From Muribaculaceae bacterium (GTDB lineage Bacteria > Bacteroidota > Bacteroidia > Bacteroidales > Muribaculaceae), in the NCBI GenBank assembly GCA_029057985.1, contig JAIDYR010000021.1:1-33861 (forward strand): DNA of 33,861 bases, in the 5' to 3' direction. Position numbers and translations under genes: made by a program. The notes beneath the pieces are model-generated. The model had not been told where the DNA came from. It ran no database searches and saw only the letters and a program-made list of their open reading frames with translations. How positions within the stretch are numbered: position 1 is the first letter of the stretch; every line of letters begins with the position of its first letter. Below are positions 13,829 through 22,499 of the stretch, in pieces.

Positions 13829-14929
13829 ATGGACTATAAAGATATTAATGTTCTTGACCCTGAATTGAGAGTCATAACCGAGATTGAAGGTGACGGCAAG
13901 TTTACAATAGGTTTGCCGGCTAACTATGCCGATGACGAGGAGACACGCTTCTTGCTCACCCCGGAAGCGTGCGGACTTATCACGTCGGCCGGCCTCAAAA
14001 TCAAAATGGAGGCGGATGCCGGAATTGACGTTAGCTTCAGCGATGAAGCCTATGCCGAATATGGAGTGCAGATCACGGATCGCGAGTCCGTGTTAAAGGC
14101 TGATCTGGTCCTTTCGTTCTCGCCGTTGAAGGTAGAGGATGTCAGAAAGATGAAGAAGGGCGCCACTCTGCTTTGCATGATGGGCAATGAACTCTTCAAG
14201 GCGCCGACAATCGAGGCTTTGCTCGAATTGCAGATCACTTGCGGAGTACTCGACAATATGTATTCCTACAATGATGAGCCGGTCTTCGCCAATATCATCA
14301 ATGAGATCGACGGCCGCGCAGCAATCCTTTACGCACAGGAGCATCTTTCTTATCTCGGCGGAGGTAAAGGAGTCCTGCTCGCCGGAGTAGCGGGAATCAA
14401 TCCTTGCGAAGTGCTTCTTATCGGAGAAGGCATGGATATCTGCTATGCCGCCAAGGCCGCTATAGCGGCGGGCGCGAGCGTGACACTCGTCAACAATGAT
14501 ATCTCCGCTCTCCAGACAGCGCGCCAATTCTGCGGCGACGCTCTGACTACTCTGGCTATTCATCCCCGCGTATTATATAATAAATGTAAGACAGCCGACG
14601 TGCTTATCCTCGGCGAGACCACCCGCCCCTTCAAATTCCCCAATAAGCTTAATCGCATCATGAAGGATTCAGCCTTTGTCTTGAATTTCAAGGATTCGCA
14701 TCCCTCTTCAGCAGTGCCTCGCACGGTCGCAATGGGTCTGAGCAATGTGCTTGTAAACTTCTTCGATGAGATGATCATCAAGAATGGCTTCGAGGGGATG
14801 ATAATGAGTTCGGAGGGAGTGCAGTGTGGGGTAGTGACCTATCATGGCAAGCTCGTCGACAAACTCATAGCGTCGTTCCTCTCTATGCCCAGCGTTGACA
14901 TAAAGATAATGCTTACTGCGGAGAATTGA
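13829..14929 (+). CDS. Alanine dehydrogenase / transhydrogenase-alpha family protein
   Basis: This 366-residue protein has the two-domain layout of the alanine dehydrogenase/PNT family. The N-terminal half contains GKFTIGLPANYADDEETRFLLTPEA and a later segment MYSYNDEPVFANIINEIDG. The Rossmann half begins at GGKGVLLAGVAGINPCEVLLIGEGMDICYAAKAA. The nucleotide-binding glycines read GEGMD rather than the usual GxGxxG, so it is a divergent member and substrate assignment is uncertain. The frame is open back to a GTG at 13751, but the family match starts at the ATG at 13829 and the intervening DNA looks like a leader. The glycosyltransferase start codon follows one base after the stop, so these genes form an operon. 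Confidence 0.85.
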   Translation: MDYKDINVLDPELRVITEIEGDGKFTIGLPANYADDEETRFLLTPEACGLITSAGLKIKMEADAGIDVSFSDEAYAEYGVQITDRESVLKADLVLSFSPLKVEDVRKMKKGATLLCMMGNELFKAPTIEALLELQITCGVLDNMYSYNDEPVFANIINEIDGRAAILYAQEHLSYLGGGKGVLLAGVAGINPCEVLLIGEGMDICYAAKAAIAAGASVTLVNNDISALQTARQFCGDALTTLAIHPRVLYNKCKTADVLILGETTRPFKFPNKLNRIMKDSAFVLNFKDSHPSSAVPRTVAMGLSNVLVNFFDEMIIKNGFEGMIMSSEGVQCGVVTYHGKLVDKLIASFLSMPSVDIKIMLTAEN

Positions 14930-14930
14930 T

Positions 14931-16013
14931 GTGAGAATCATCCATATCGTATCGGGGAATATCATGGGAGGGCCGCAGCGCTATGCCCTCGATATTTGCA
15001 GGCATTACGCCGGGGAAGGACATGACGTCATTGCCTTGACCCGCGATGCCAAGACGGTCGACCGCCGCTTTGCCGAAGCCGGCGTCACCCTCGAGCATGC
15101 TCCCCTGCGGGATTATCCGGATCTCTTCTCATCTCTTACACTCAAACCTCTTCTGAAGGATTCACCGGTCGGAGCGACCGTAGTGCATGTCCATCGTTAC
15201 CGTGATGCGCTGACAGCCATAGCCGCCAGAAAGATGGCAGGACGACCGGATATCCGGATTATCGTCACGCGCCATATATGCGAAAAGGGTAAGACAAATT
15301 GGCTTCGCCGATATATCTACAGGCAGGTTGACGCGCATATATGCGTCTCGGAGACTGCGCGTAGGGAGTTTCTGTCGGCCTGGCCGGAAGGTAGATATCC
15401 ATTTGATCCGACCCGACTCCATGTCATCTTCAACAGCCGGAATCTTCCGGCCCTACGCCAGCCATTGCCGGCCAAGGGCGCGATAACGGCAATGTGCCAT
15501 GGCACTCTCAGACCCGGTAAGGGATTGGAGACTCTGATAGATGCTCTCGGAGAATTGAAAGATACTCGGCTGAGGCTAAAAATTGTCGGCTCCGGCAACC
15601 CCGACTTCGTCGACTCTCTGAGAAGGCGCGCGCAAGCTCTGAATATCATGGAGCGCATAGACTGGATTCGCAATGTCGACGATCCGGCGCGACTTATTTC
15701 TCTATGTCATTTCGGTATCCTTCCTTCCGAGACTCCGGAGGCTTTCGGGATGGCCAATCTCGAATATATGGCGGCCGGCCGGGCTCAGATCTCTACGTTC
15801 AACGGTGCCCAGTCGGAATATCTGACCCCCGGAGCGGAAGCCTTGAAAGTGCCCCCGGGGAATGTTATCGCTCTTGCCAACGCCATGCGTGCACTCTACA
15901 GCGACAAGAATCTTGCAACGCGTCTTGGAGAGCAGGCTGCAAGGCGCTACGACAGTCAGCTTGCCTGGCCCCGATTTATACGCCACCTTGATGAAATATA
16001 TCTGAATTCATGA
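14931..16013 (+). CDS. Glycosyltransferase, GT-B fold (family 4-like)
   Basis: This 360-residue enzyme should transfer a sugar from a nucleotide donor to an unknown glycan or lipid acceptor. The N-terminal domain starts MRIIHIVSGNIMGGPQRYA, with the glycine-rich loop of retaining GT-B enzymes. The donor domain has CHGTLRPGKGLETLIDAL and the E270-x7-E278 motif (EAFGMANLE) typical of families 4 and 5. It has no signal peptide or membrane segment. The start is a GTG one base after the preceding stop, and its TGA overlaps the nadK ATG by four bases. Translational coupling to NAD kinase is therefore likely, although no biochemical link is evident. Confidence 0.9.
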   Translation: MRIIHIVSGNIMGGPQRYALDICRHYAGEGHDVIALTRDAKTVDRRFAEAGVTLEHAPLRDYPDLFSSLTLKPLLKDSPVGATVVHVHRYRDALTAIAARKMAGRPDIRIIVTRHICEKGKTNWLRRYIYRQVDAHICVSETARREFLSAWPEGRYPFDPTRLHVIFNSRNLPALRQPLPAKGAITAMCHGTLRPGKGLETLIDALGELKDTRLRLKIVGSGNPDFVDSLRRRAQALNIMERIDWIRNVDDPARLISLCHFGILPSETPEAFGMANLEYMAAGRAQISTFNGAQSEYLTPGAEALKVPPGNVIALANAMRALYSDKNLATRLGEQAARRYDSQLAWPRFIRHLDEIYLNS

Positions 16014-16900
16014 ATCAGAAGTTGCTTCCTCCTGTGAGAAAAGTAGTTATTGCCGGCAATTCGCATCAACGGCTTCATCTTGAAGATATATGCCGGCTCC
16101 TTGCCTTCCTTCGCGAGCGGGCGATAAGCGTCGCTATCGACAGGCGTTTTGCTTTATATCTCAGAAATAACGAGGTCGAAGTGAGTGATCAGGAGATCAC
16201 CGAGTGTCCTCCGGCCGATGCCGGAGCTGCGATAAGCATTGGAGGAGACGGCACGTTTCTGCGCACAGCCCGTTGGATAGGGCGGCTCGGGATTCCGATT
16301 CTCGGCATAAATACAGGTCATCTCGGATTTCTGGCAAGCTATACTCCGGAGGAGAGCCGCGAACTCGTGGATATGCTTTATGACGGCAATGCCGAAGTAG
16401 AGGAGCGAATGGTACTTCGCGTCGATGTCGGAGATTGCCGGGATGTCCCCGAACTCCCCTATGCCCTCAATGAAGTCGCAATCCTGAAGGAGGATACGTC
16501 GTCGATGATCAATGTAAATGTCGAGGTCAACGGTAATTATCTGGCCGATTATCTTGCCGACGGCCTGCTGGTCTCTACTCCTACGGGTAGCACCGGATAT
16601 TCACTTTCAGTCGGGGGGCCGATTCTGTTCCCCGGTCTTGAGGCTATATGTCTGTCGCCTATTGCTCCGCATACGCTGACTTTCCGTCCTTGTGTAGTAA
16701 GTGGAGATGATGTAGTAAAGGCCCGCACTACTACGCGTGCGAGCCAATATCGTCTGAGCCTTGACGGGGTCTCAGTGCTGATGGATGCAGGATCTGAGAT
16801 TGTCATATCAAAGGCCGATTTCATTACGAGAGTGATCCGTCGTCCCGACGATTCCTTTGCATCGACATTACGCCATAAACTCCTCTGGGGAGTGAGATAA
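16010..16900 (+). CDS. nadK: NAD kinase
   Basis: This 296-residue cytoplasmic enzyme phosphorylates NAD to NADP. The ATP/NAD-kinase signature G78-G-D-G-T82 is intact, followed by NTGHLGFLA near residue 101 and PTGSTGYSLSVGGP near residue 191, which form the nucleotide site. Length is normal. The gene overlaps the glycosyltransferase by four bases. In related Bacteroidales nadK often sits beside the CBS-domain gene and pdxJ, as I recall. Here those lie about 10 kb away, so the cluster appears rearranged. Confidence 0.97.
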   Translation: MNQKLLPPVRKVVIAGNSHQRLHLEDICRLLAFLRERAISVAIDRRFALYLRNNEVEVSDQEITECPPADAGAAISIGGDGTFLRTARWIGRLGIPILGINTGHLGFLASYTPEESRELVDMLYDGNAEVEERMVLRVDVGDCRDVPELPYALNEVAILKEDTSSMINVNVEVNGNYLADYLADGLLVSTPTGSTGYSLSVGGPILFPGLEAICLSPIAPHTLTFRPCVVSGDDVVKARTTTRASQYRLSLDGVSVLMDAGSEIVISKADFITRVIRRPDDSFASTLRHKLLWGVR

Positions 16901-16904
16901 TTTA

Positions 16905-16941
16905 AGACCCTCTATGTTGCAATCCAAATATTGAGGGGTCT
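16905..16941. terminator. Bidirectional terminator between nadK and the beta-barrel gene
   Basis: AGACCCTC (16905-16912) pairs with GAGGGGTCT (16933-16941) with one bulged base. It lies between two convergent genes ending at 16900 and 16945, with T-rich flanks on both strands. Confidence 0.6.
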
Positions 16942-16944
16942 AAT

Positions 16945-17637
16945 TTACCATTCGTAGCCGACGTTGACGCCGAGGGAGTTGAGGGTTGTGTCGTAGTAGG
17001 AGTTATTCCAGTATCCCCAGGAATTGTTGGCCGTGATGAGCTGGTAGGTCACGCCGATATTTACTGCTTGCTTGGGTTTCTGTTTGTTGACCGGGATTCT
17101 CACGCCGATCGAGGGCCGAAGAATAAACTGAGTGCGCGTCGACAACGAACCGTTGTTGAGTTCCAGAAAACTATTTCCGAGCAGCCATGCGGCTCCCGCC
17201 TTGATATCGGCGTAGAACGATGCGTTGCTGTTGCTTCCGAAGTTAAAACGGAAATCGGAGAAGAGAGGAATCATAGCCTTGGTGCGTGCCATCGACGGTC
17301 CGTAGCCCGGGTCGGGCCGCAGGGAGGTATAGCGGTCGGATGTGGAGGAGGTAGCGACGTCGACGCCGATGCCTACGCCCATGAAAAACCATGAAGCATA
17401 TTGAAAGCCTTGAGTAGTGGAGACTCCGATGAAATTAGCGCGGTCGTTGCCGATGCCGAAAGTAGCGGTCGCGTCGACAAAACCCCTATAATTCATGGAT
17501 CCGGAAAGAGCCGGAGAGAGCAATTCGGGAATCTGATTGACGATCTGCGCGTATTGTGCGTTGGCTGAGGATGAGGATCCGAGAATTGCGATGCCTATGG
17601 CTGCGGGAGCAAAGAGGCGGGAAAGTATCTTTTTCAT
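16945..17637 (-). CDS. Outer-membrane beta-barrel protein, porin-like
   Basis: This 230-residue protein has a signal peptide (MKKILSRLFAPAAIGIAILG, cleavage near Ala-Asn-Ala-Gln at about residue 28). It has alternating beta strands ending in an aromatic residue (GVNVGYEW), as expected for an outer-membrane barrel. Repeated segments such as FADI KAGAAW and RPSIGVRIPV fit membrane strands. The frame runs open 63 residues further upstream, but that extension lacks protein character and passes over the promoter, so the ATG at 17637 is used. No specific ligand can be assigned. Confidence 0.82.
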   Translation of the reverse strand: MKKILSRLFAPAAIGIAILGSSSSANAQYAQIVNQIPELLSPALSGSMNYRGFVDATATFGIGNDRANFIGVSTTQGFQYASWFFMGVGIGVDVATSSTSDRYTSLRPDPGYGPSMARTKAMIPLFSDFRFNFGSNSNASFYADIKAGAAWLLGNSFLELNNGSLSTRTQFILRPSIGVRIPVNKQKPKQAVNIGVTYQLITANNSWGYWNNSYYDTTLNSLGVNVGYEW

Positions 17638-17690
17638 ATTAACGTCATTGTTATGTGGTGAAGAGCGGAGCAAGCACCGCTGCCAAAAGG

Positions 17691-17722
17691 CAAATTTACA
17701 TTTTATTAACATTGTATTAACA
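17691..17722 (-). promoter_or_regulatory. Probable promoter of the beta-barrel gene
   Basis: On the minus strand TAAATTTG (17698-17691) is an exact -7 box. The -33 region about 20 bases upstream is only a weak match (GTTA). The predicted leader is about 50 bases. Confidence 0.5.
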
Positions 17723-17740
17723 CTTCCGGGACTATATTTG
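17712..17740 (+). promoter_or_regulatory. Possible promoter of the metal permease gene
   Basis: TTG at 17712-17714 and TATATTTG at 17733-17740 are 18 bases apart, slightly short of the usual spacing. A second exact -7 box, TAATTTTG, lies at 17776-17783 but has no -33 partner at the right distance. This promoter overlaps the divergent one for the beta-barrel gene. Confidence 0.4.
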
Positions 17741-17893
17741 TTGAGGATTGCAACCGGGTTGCGGTCGAAGCGATGTAATTTTGTAATGATTAATAACCCG
17801 CTTCGCGGGTGGCGGATAACTATCACGTATAACTTATCTCATAATAATATCACCTGAAAAATTACTTCGCGCCAGCGATACTCAATATTAATA

Positions 17894-19234
17894 ATGGAAT
17901 TTATTTATTCATTGATAAATATGCTTGCGGAGATGGCTCCGTATCTGCTTCTGGGCTTTGCGATTGCCGGAATGCTCTATGCGTTCGTGCCGGGAAGTTT
18001 CTATCGTAAGCATCTGTCGAAGCCCGGAGCATGGTCGGTCATCAAGGCAGCCCTGATCGGAGTGCCGCTGCCGTTATGTTCCTGCGGTGTATTGCCGACC
18101 GCCGTATCATTGCGTCGCAACGGTGCATCGCGAGGAGCATCGACTTCATTCCTCATAGCGACGCCGCAGACCGGGGTTGACTCCATAGCGGCCACTTATT
18201 CTCTGCTCGGCCCGGCTTTCGCCATTATTCGCCCGGTTGCCGCGTTGCTCACCGCATTCGCAGGCGGAATGCTTGTCAATCGCGCGGACATTAAGGAGGC
18301 TGCCCGCAACCATGCGGAAGCCGGCCGTATTGAAGAGGAATTCAAGGAAGAGGTAGATACTATAGATGCCCCGGAGTCTGACTCTTTCGGACGCAAGATT
18401 ATCGATGCCTTGCGATATGGCTTCATCGATATGGTGCGGAATATAGGCAAATGGCTCATTATAGGGCTTGTCATCGCAGCGGCTATCACGGTATTTGTCC
18501 CCGACGGATTCTTCACTTTCTTTGCCGGGTATCCGATTCTGGCCATGATCGCTGTGGTGATTGTAGCTGTCCCGATGTATGTCTGCTCGACCGGATCGAT
18601 TCCCATCGCTCTGTCACTCATGCTGAAAGGATTGAGTCCCGGTGCAGCTTTCGTGTTGCTTATGGCCGGACCGGCCGCGAACTTCGCCTCTATCATCATC
18701 GTCAATAAATCTTTAGGAAAGAAAGCCGCCTGGATATATCTGGCTACTATTATAGTAGGAGCGATCGCAATTGGCATGATTATCGACTATCTGATGCCGA
18801 GGGATTGGTTTACGATGCCGCTCACTGCAACAGTGGCGCAGAATTGCCACCTGCATGTAGGCCTTTTCTCAGGAATCTGCACAGTCATACTGACCGGCTT
18901 GCTGATCTATGCTTTGATCAAGCGCTATATGCCCGGCGGAGCAGGACGCTGCCATGATTCTCATTGCTCATGCCATCATAATCATTATAATAATCATAAT
19001 AACCATAATAACGAGACTTCACTTATGGAATCAAAAGAGCAAGCAATCGTAATCACCGTCAAGGGTATGACCTGCGGTCATTGCAAGGCAATGGTAGAGA
19101 AGAATCTTTCGAAGTTGGCGGGGGTAGAATCGGTAGAGGTAGATCTGGCTTCCGGCAAGACTACTCTTCTTGGCGAGCCCGATATGGATTCAGTCCGCGA
19201 CGTCATCGACGAACTCGGATTTAGCCTTGCGTAA
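17894..19234 (+). CDS. SO_0444-type metal efflux permease fused to a heavy-metal-associated domain
   Basis: This 446-residue inner-membrane protein has two sets of hydrophobic helices separated by a charged cytoplasmic linker around residues 130-170. The conserved motif IGVPLPLCSCGVLP with C62 and C64, and later GPAANFASIIIVNK, mark the permease family linked to copper/zinc efflux. After the last helix comes a His/Asn-rich stretch (about 356-376), then a complete heavy-metal-associated domain with M-T-C394-G-H-C397. The fused domain probably delivers metal to the permease. An in-frame ATG at 19025, just before this domain, could also start a free copper-chaperone-like product. The metal is not determined by sequence. 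Confidence 0.87.
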   Translation: MEFIYSLINMLAEMAPYLLLGFAIAGMLYAFVPGSFYRKHLSKPGAWSVIKAALIGVPLPLCSCGVLPTAVSLRRNGASRGASTSFLIATPQTGVDSIAATYSLLGPAFAIIRPVAALLTAFAGGMLVNRADIKEAARNHAEAGRIEEEFKEEVDTIDAPESDSFGRKIIDALRYGFIDMVRNIGKWLIIGLVIAAAITVFVPDGFFTFFAGYPILAMIAVVIVAVPMYVCSTGSIPIALSLMLKGLSPGAAFVLLMAGPAANFASIIIVNKSLGKKAAWIYLATIIVGAIAIGMIIDYLMPRDWFTMPLTATVAQNCHLHVGLFSGICTVILTGLLIYALIKRYMPGGAGRCHDSHCSCHHNHYNNHNNHNNETSLMESKEQAIVITVKGMTCGHCKAMVEKNLSKLAGVESVEVDLASGKTTLLGEPDMDSVRDVIDELGFSLA

Positions 19235-19291
19235 GAGGCGCATCTGAGAGGACATAATTAACCGGGAGCGTATCTCCGGGAATGAAAAAAT

Positions 19292-19343
19292 ATATGACAT
19301 GCGGGGCGCAACGGAAATTTCCGTTGCGCCCCGCATGTTATAT
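19292..19343. terminator. 52-bp near-perfect palindrome between convergent genes
   Basis: Positions 19297-19338 form a perfect 42-base palindrome with no loop, rich in G and C with AAATTT at the centre. The pairing extends to 19292-19343 with a single G/T mismatch. It sits between the permease stop (19234) and the miaB stop (19382), so it is placed to stop transcription from both sides. A smaller hairpin, CCGGGAG/CTCCGG, lies at 19262-19279. Confidence 0.75.
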
Positions 19344-19381
19344 CCGGAAGGTTGATCCGGGGGATGGGTCAGGGAGATTGG

Positions 19382-20767
19382 TTATTCCGCCTCGGTCAGC
19401 AGATGGCCTTTCAGGGTAGCGGACGTTGCGGAGTCTATCTTTACTCTGACGAAGTCGCCGGCCTTATGTCCTCCTGCGGGGAAAACCACGACTTTATTCT
19501 GAGAGGTGCGTCCGAAGAGTTCTTCGGCGTTGCGCTTCGATCGGCCTTCGACAAGCACTTCGAATTCCTTGCCGATATCCGAAGTGTTGGAGCGCTGCGA
19601 CAACTCATTCTGAAGAGCGATCATCCGGTTGAGTCGCTCGATCTTGACTTCCTCCGGAATATTGTCGGGCAGATGCTTGGAGGCGAATGTGCCGGGCCGC
19701 TCGGAGTATTTGAACATGAAGGCCGAGTCAAACCCTACCTCTTTCATCAGCGACAGTGTCTGCGCGAAATCCTCTTCCGATTCGTTGTGGAATCCGGTGA
19801 AGAGGTCGGTAGTAATGCCGGCGTCGGGGAGTATCCGGCGGATAGCTGCGATGCGGTCAAGATACCATTCACGGGTATATTTGCGATTCATGGATTTTAG
19901 GACTGAGTCAGCTCCGCTCTGCACCGGGAGATGAATATGACGAGCCAGATTGGGATATCGGGCGATTGTCTTCAAAGTCTCGTCGTGCATATCCTTGGGG
20001 TGAGAGGTCGTGAATCGTATGCGCATGTCGGGAGCGGCCTCGGCCACGAGGGCGAGCAGGGCGGGGAAGTCAGTGACGGCTCCGGTAGTCTCATCAATGT
20101 GGCGGTAACTGTCGACATTCTGACCCAGCAGAGTAGCTTCTTTGAAGCCGCGTGCGCGCAGATCGGCCAATTCCCGGAGAATACTTTGCGGATGGCGCGA
20201 GCGTTCGCGTCCACGGGTATATGGCACAATGCAATATGAGCAGAAATTATTGCATCCTCTCATTATGGATATGAAGCCCGACACGCCGTTGCTTCCTATG
20301 CGCTTGGGCATGACGTCGCGATAGGTCTCGGTAGTCGAGAGGATAGTGTTGATCGCTTTCTGTCCGGTCTCGGCTGCCGCGATGAGATTCGGGATGTCGA
20401 GGTATGCGTCAGGACCGGCCACCAGATCGACGCCATAATCCTCTATAAGTCTCTCTTTGAGCCGTTCGGCCATACATCCGATTACTCCGATGATGATATT
20501 TCTACCCGATTTGCGTCGCATGGAATTCCAATAAGCCAGGCGAGAGATTATTTTCTGCTCGGCGTTGTCGCGGATGGAGCAAGTGTTGAGAAGGACGGCA
20601 GCCGCTTCGGAATCAATCTCCGTAAGATCATAACCGGCCATCTGCATCATAGCCGCGACGACCTCCGAATCCGCCACATTCATCTGGCATCCATAGGTCT
20701 CTATGCGCACTTTCTTGGTCAAAGTGCAGTTTTTATCGTTTTTCGGTAAAAAAAATGGTTCGTTCAT
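19382..20767 (-). CDS. miaB: tRNA-2-methylthio-N6-isopentenyladenosine synthase
   Basis: This 461-residue radical-SAM methylthiotransferase adds the 2-methylthio group to isopentenyl-A37 of tRNAs reading codons that start with U. Three N-terminal cysteines for the auxiliary cluster are present (C27, C63, C98). The radical-SAM triad is C172-x3-C176-x2-C179, followed by IVPYTRGRERSR. A TRAM domain for tRNA binding occupies the last 65 residues (FEVLVEGRSKR to the end). The length is normal. The gene is divergent from the CoA-transferase gene, and the two share an overlapping promoter region. Confidence 0.96.
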   Translation of the reverse strand: MNEPFFLPKNDKNCTLTKKVRIETYGCQMNVADSEVVAAMMQMAGYDLTEIDSEAAAVLLNTCSIRDNAEQKIISRLAYWNSMRRKSGRNIIIGVIGCMAERLKERLIEDYGVDLVAGPDAYLDIPNLIAAAETGQKAINTILSTTETYRDVMPKRIGSNGVSGFISIMRGCNNFCSYCIVPYTRGRERSRHPQSILRELADLRARGFKEATLLGQNVDSYRHIDETTGAVTDFPALLALVAEAAPDMRIRFTTSHPKDMHDETLKTIARYPNLARHIHLPVQSGADSVLKSMNRKYTREWYLDRIAAIRRILPDAGITTDLFTGFHNESEEDFAQTLSLMKEVGFDSAFMFKYSERPGTFASKHLPDNIPEEVKIERLNRMIALQNELSQRSNTSDIGKEFEVLVEGRSKRNAEELFGRTSQNKVVVFPAGGHKAGDFVRVKIDSATSATLKGHLLTEAE

Positions 20768-20830
20768 TTAGAATTATCAAAAAAATCTATTAATTTTGCA
20801 AAAATACCAATAAAATCTAAACGTTACAAA
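20767..20830. promoter_or_regulatory. Abutting divergent promoters of miaB and the CoA-transferase gene
   Basis: On the plus strand TTTA (20767-20770), 20 bases, then TAATTTTG (20791-20798) points to the CoA-transferase gene. On the minus strand TTTG (20830-20827), 20 bases, then TATTTTTG (20806-20799) points to miaB. The two -7 boxes touch, each -33 box overlaps the other gene's start codon, and both leaders are only about 25 bases. Confidence 0.7.
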
Positions 20831-22332
20831 TGAGTATCCCATTTATTACGGCAGAAGAAGCTGCCAGCTACATCAAAAATGGCGACAATGTGGGCATGTC
20901 GGGCTTCACGGCATCCGGTACACCCAAGGTTGTAACTGTAGCTCTCGCGAAGCGTGCGAAAGAGCTCCATGAAAAAGGCGAACCTTTCAAAATCAATCTC
21001 TTCACCGGCGCATCGACCAACGATCACGTCGACGGCGAATTGGCGCGTGCGGACGCAATCGGCATCCGCACTCCCTATCAGGGCCATCCTGATGCCCGCA
21101 AACTTGCCAACCGCGGCGGAATGCATTACTTCGACACTCACCTGAGTCATGTCTCGCAGGATCTGCGTTATGGCTTCTACGGCGATATCGACGTTGCGAT
21201 CATCGAGGTGACTGAGATGACACCCAACGGCGAGTTTATCCTTGGCGCAGGCCTTGGCATGACGCCGACTCTCGCCATGATGGCCAAGAAGGTGATCATC
21301 GAGTACAGTTCTTACTACAAGACTTCTTTCCGCGGTTTCCATGACAACTACGTTCCTTTGGATCCCCCTCACCGTCGCGAAATCCCTATCTATAAACCTT
21401 CGGACCGTATCGGTAGCACTGTAGTGCGTATTGATCCGAAGAAAATCATCGGTATTGTTCCTTCGAATGCTTCGGAGAGCATCAAGCCTTTCACTGCTGC
21501 CGATGAAATCACTGAGCGTATCGGCGCCAATGTCTGCGGCTTCCTGGCTGATCAGCTGAAGCAGGGCAAGATGCCGAAGGAATTCCTTCCCATTCAATCC
21601 GGCGTTGGCAACGTTGCCAATGCAGTACTCTATGGCTTGGGCGAGAATCCCGATATCCCGCGCTTCGAGATGTATACGGAAGTGATCCAGGATGCAGTGA
21701 TGACCCTTATGGAAGAAGGCAAGTGTAAATTTGCTTCTACCTGCGCCCTGACATTCTCGGATGACGCTATGACCCGCTTTATGGAAAATATCGATTTCTT
21801 CCGCGACAAGATCCTCATGCGCCCCGGTGAAATTTCGAATAGTCCTGAGGTAGTGCGTCGACTTGGTCTTATCGCCATGAATACAGCACTTGAGGCCGAC
21901 ATCTTCGGTAACGTCAACTCCACTCACGTTCTTGGCAGCAAGATGATGAATGGCATCGGTGGCTCCGGCGACTTCTGCCGCAACGCCTATCTGTCGATCT
22001 TCTCTTGCCCGTCAGTGCAGAAGAATGGTCAGATTTCTGCTATCGTGCCGATGGTCAGCCATGTCGATCATAGCGAGCACAGCGTGAAAGTCCTCGTGAC
22101 AGAGCAGGGCGTAGCCGACCTTCGCGGTAAGGATCCGCGTCAGCGCGCCGAGACCATTATCGAGAACTGCGCTCATCCCGCGTATCGCGAACTCCTTTGG
22201 GATTACGTAAAACTAGCTTCCAAGAACGGCGGTCATACACCCAACAACCTCTACGCATGCTTCGCCCTTCATCAGGCCTTCATCGAGACCGGCGATATGC
22301 TCAAGGCTGACTTCGCCAAGTACGGCTGCTAA
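20830..22332 (+). CDS. Succinate/acetate CoA-transferase (acetyl-CoA hydrolase/transferase family)
   Basis: This 500-residue cytoplasmic enzyme moves CoA between acyl groups, most likely succinyl-CoA and acetate. That fits a fermenter that excretes both acids. The segment QSGVGNVANAVLYGLG, followed by MYTEVIQDAVMTLMEEG, contains E284, which corresponds to the catalytic glutamate of the AarC/Cat1 family. The later segment QRAETIIENCAHPAYRELLWDY is the usual C-terminal signature. Length and motifs are complete. Codon use is close to the preferred set, suggesting strong expression. A terminator follows within 50 bases. Confidence 0.93.
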   Translation: MSIPFITAEEAASYIKNGDNVGMSGFTASGTPKVVTVALAKRAKELHEKGEPFKINLFTGASTNDHVDGELARADAIGIRTPYQGHPDARKLANRGGMHYFDTHLSHVSQDLRYGFYGDIDVAIIEVTEMTPNGEFILGAGLGMTPTLAMMAKKVIIEYSSYYKTSFRGFHDNYVPLDPPHRREIPIYKPSDRIGSTVVRIDPKKIIGIVPSNASESIKPFTAADEITERIGANVCGFLADQLKQGKMPKEFLPIQSGVGNVANAVLYGLGENPDIPRFEMYTEVIQDAVMTLMEEGKCKFASTCALTFSDDAMTRFMENIDFFRDKILMRPGEISNSPEVVRRLGLIAMNTALEADIFGNVNSTHVLGSKMMNGIGGSGDFCRNAYLSIFSCPSVQKNGQISAIVPMVSHVDHSEHSVKVLVTEQGVADLRGKDPRQRAETIIENCAHPAYRELLWDYVKLASKNGGHTPNNLYACFALHQAFIETGDMLKADFAKYGC

Positions 22333-22376
22333 TCCCCGACTCACTCCTCGGTCGTCTCTATGACCGCAGAATAAAA

Positions 22377-22416
22377 AGAGTGTGGTATCCAAGTTGGATA
22401 CCACACTCTATTTTTT
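22377..22416 (+). terminator. Rho-independent terminator after the CoA-transferase
   Basis: A 14-bp perfect stem (22377-22390 with 22396-22409) encloses a five-base loop and is followed by a run of six T at 22411-22416. Confidence 0.92.
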
Positions 22417-22420
22417 GCCT

Positions 22421-22499
22421 TAAATTTTACGGAGAGCCGAAAAAACGTCTATCTAAATTTTACGGAGAGCCGAAAAAACGCTGATTTTAATTTTACGGC
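22421..22499 (+). repeat. Operator-like direct repeats upstream of the AAA_14 ATPase gene
   Basis: Two identical 27-base copies lie at 22421-22447 and 22454-22480 with a 33-base period. Each contains the near-palindrome TTTTACGG-AGAG-CCGAAAA. A third, partial copy (AATTTTACGGCA) ends at 22500 and overlaps the -33 region of the promoter. This arrangement suggests a repressor or self-regulation site. Confidence 0.7.

Noticed and set aside
17638..17826. Upstream extension of the beta-barrel protein by 63 residues
   Set aside because: The signal peptide begins at the ATG at 17637, and the extension covers the promoter.
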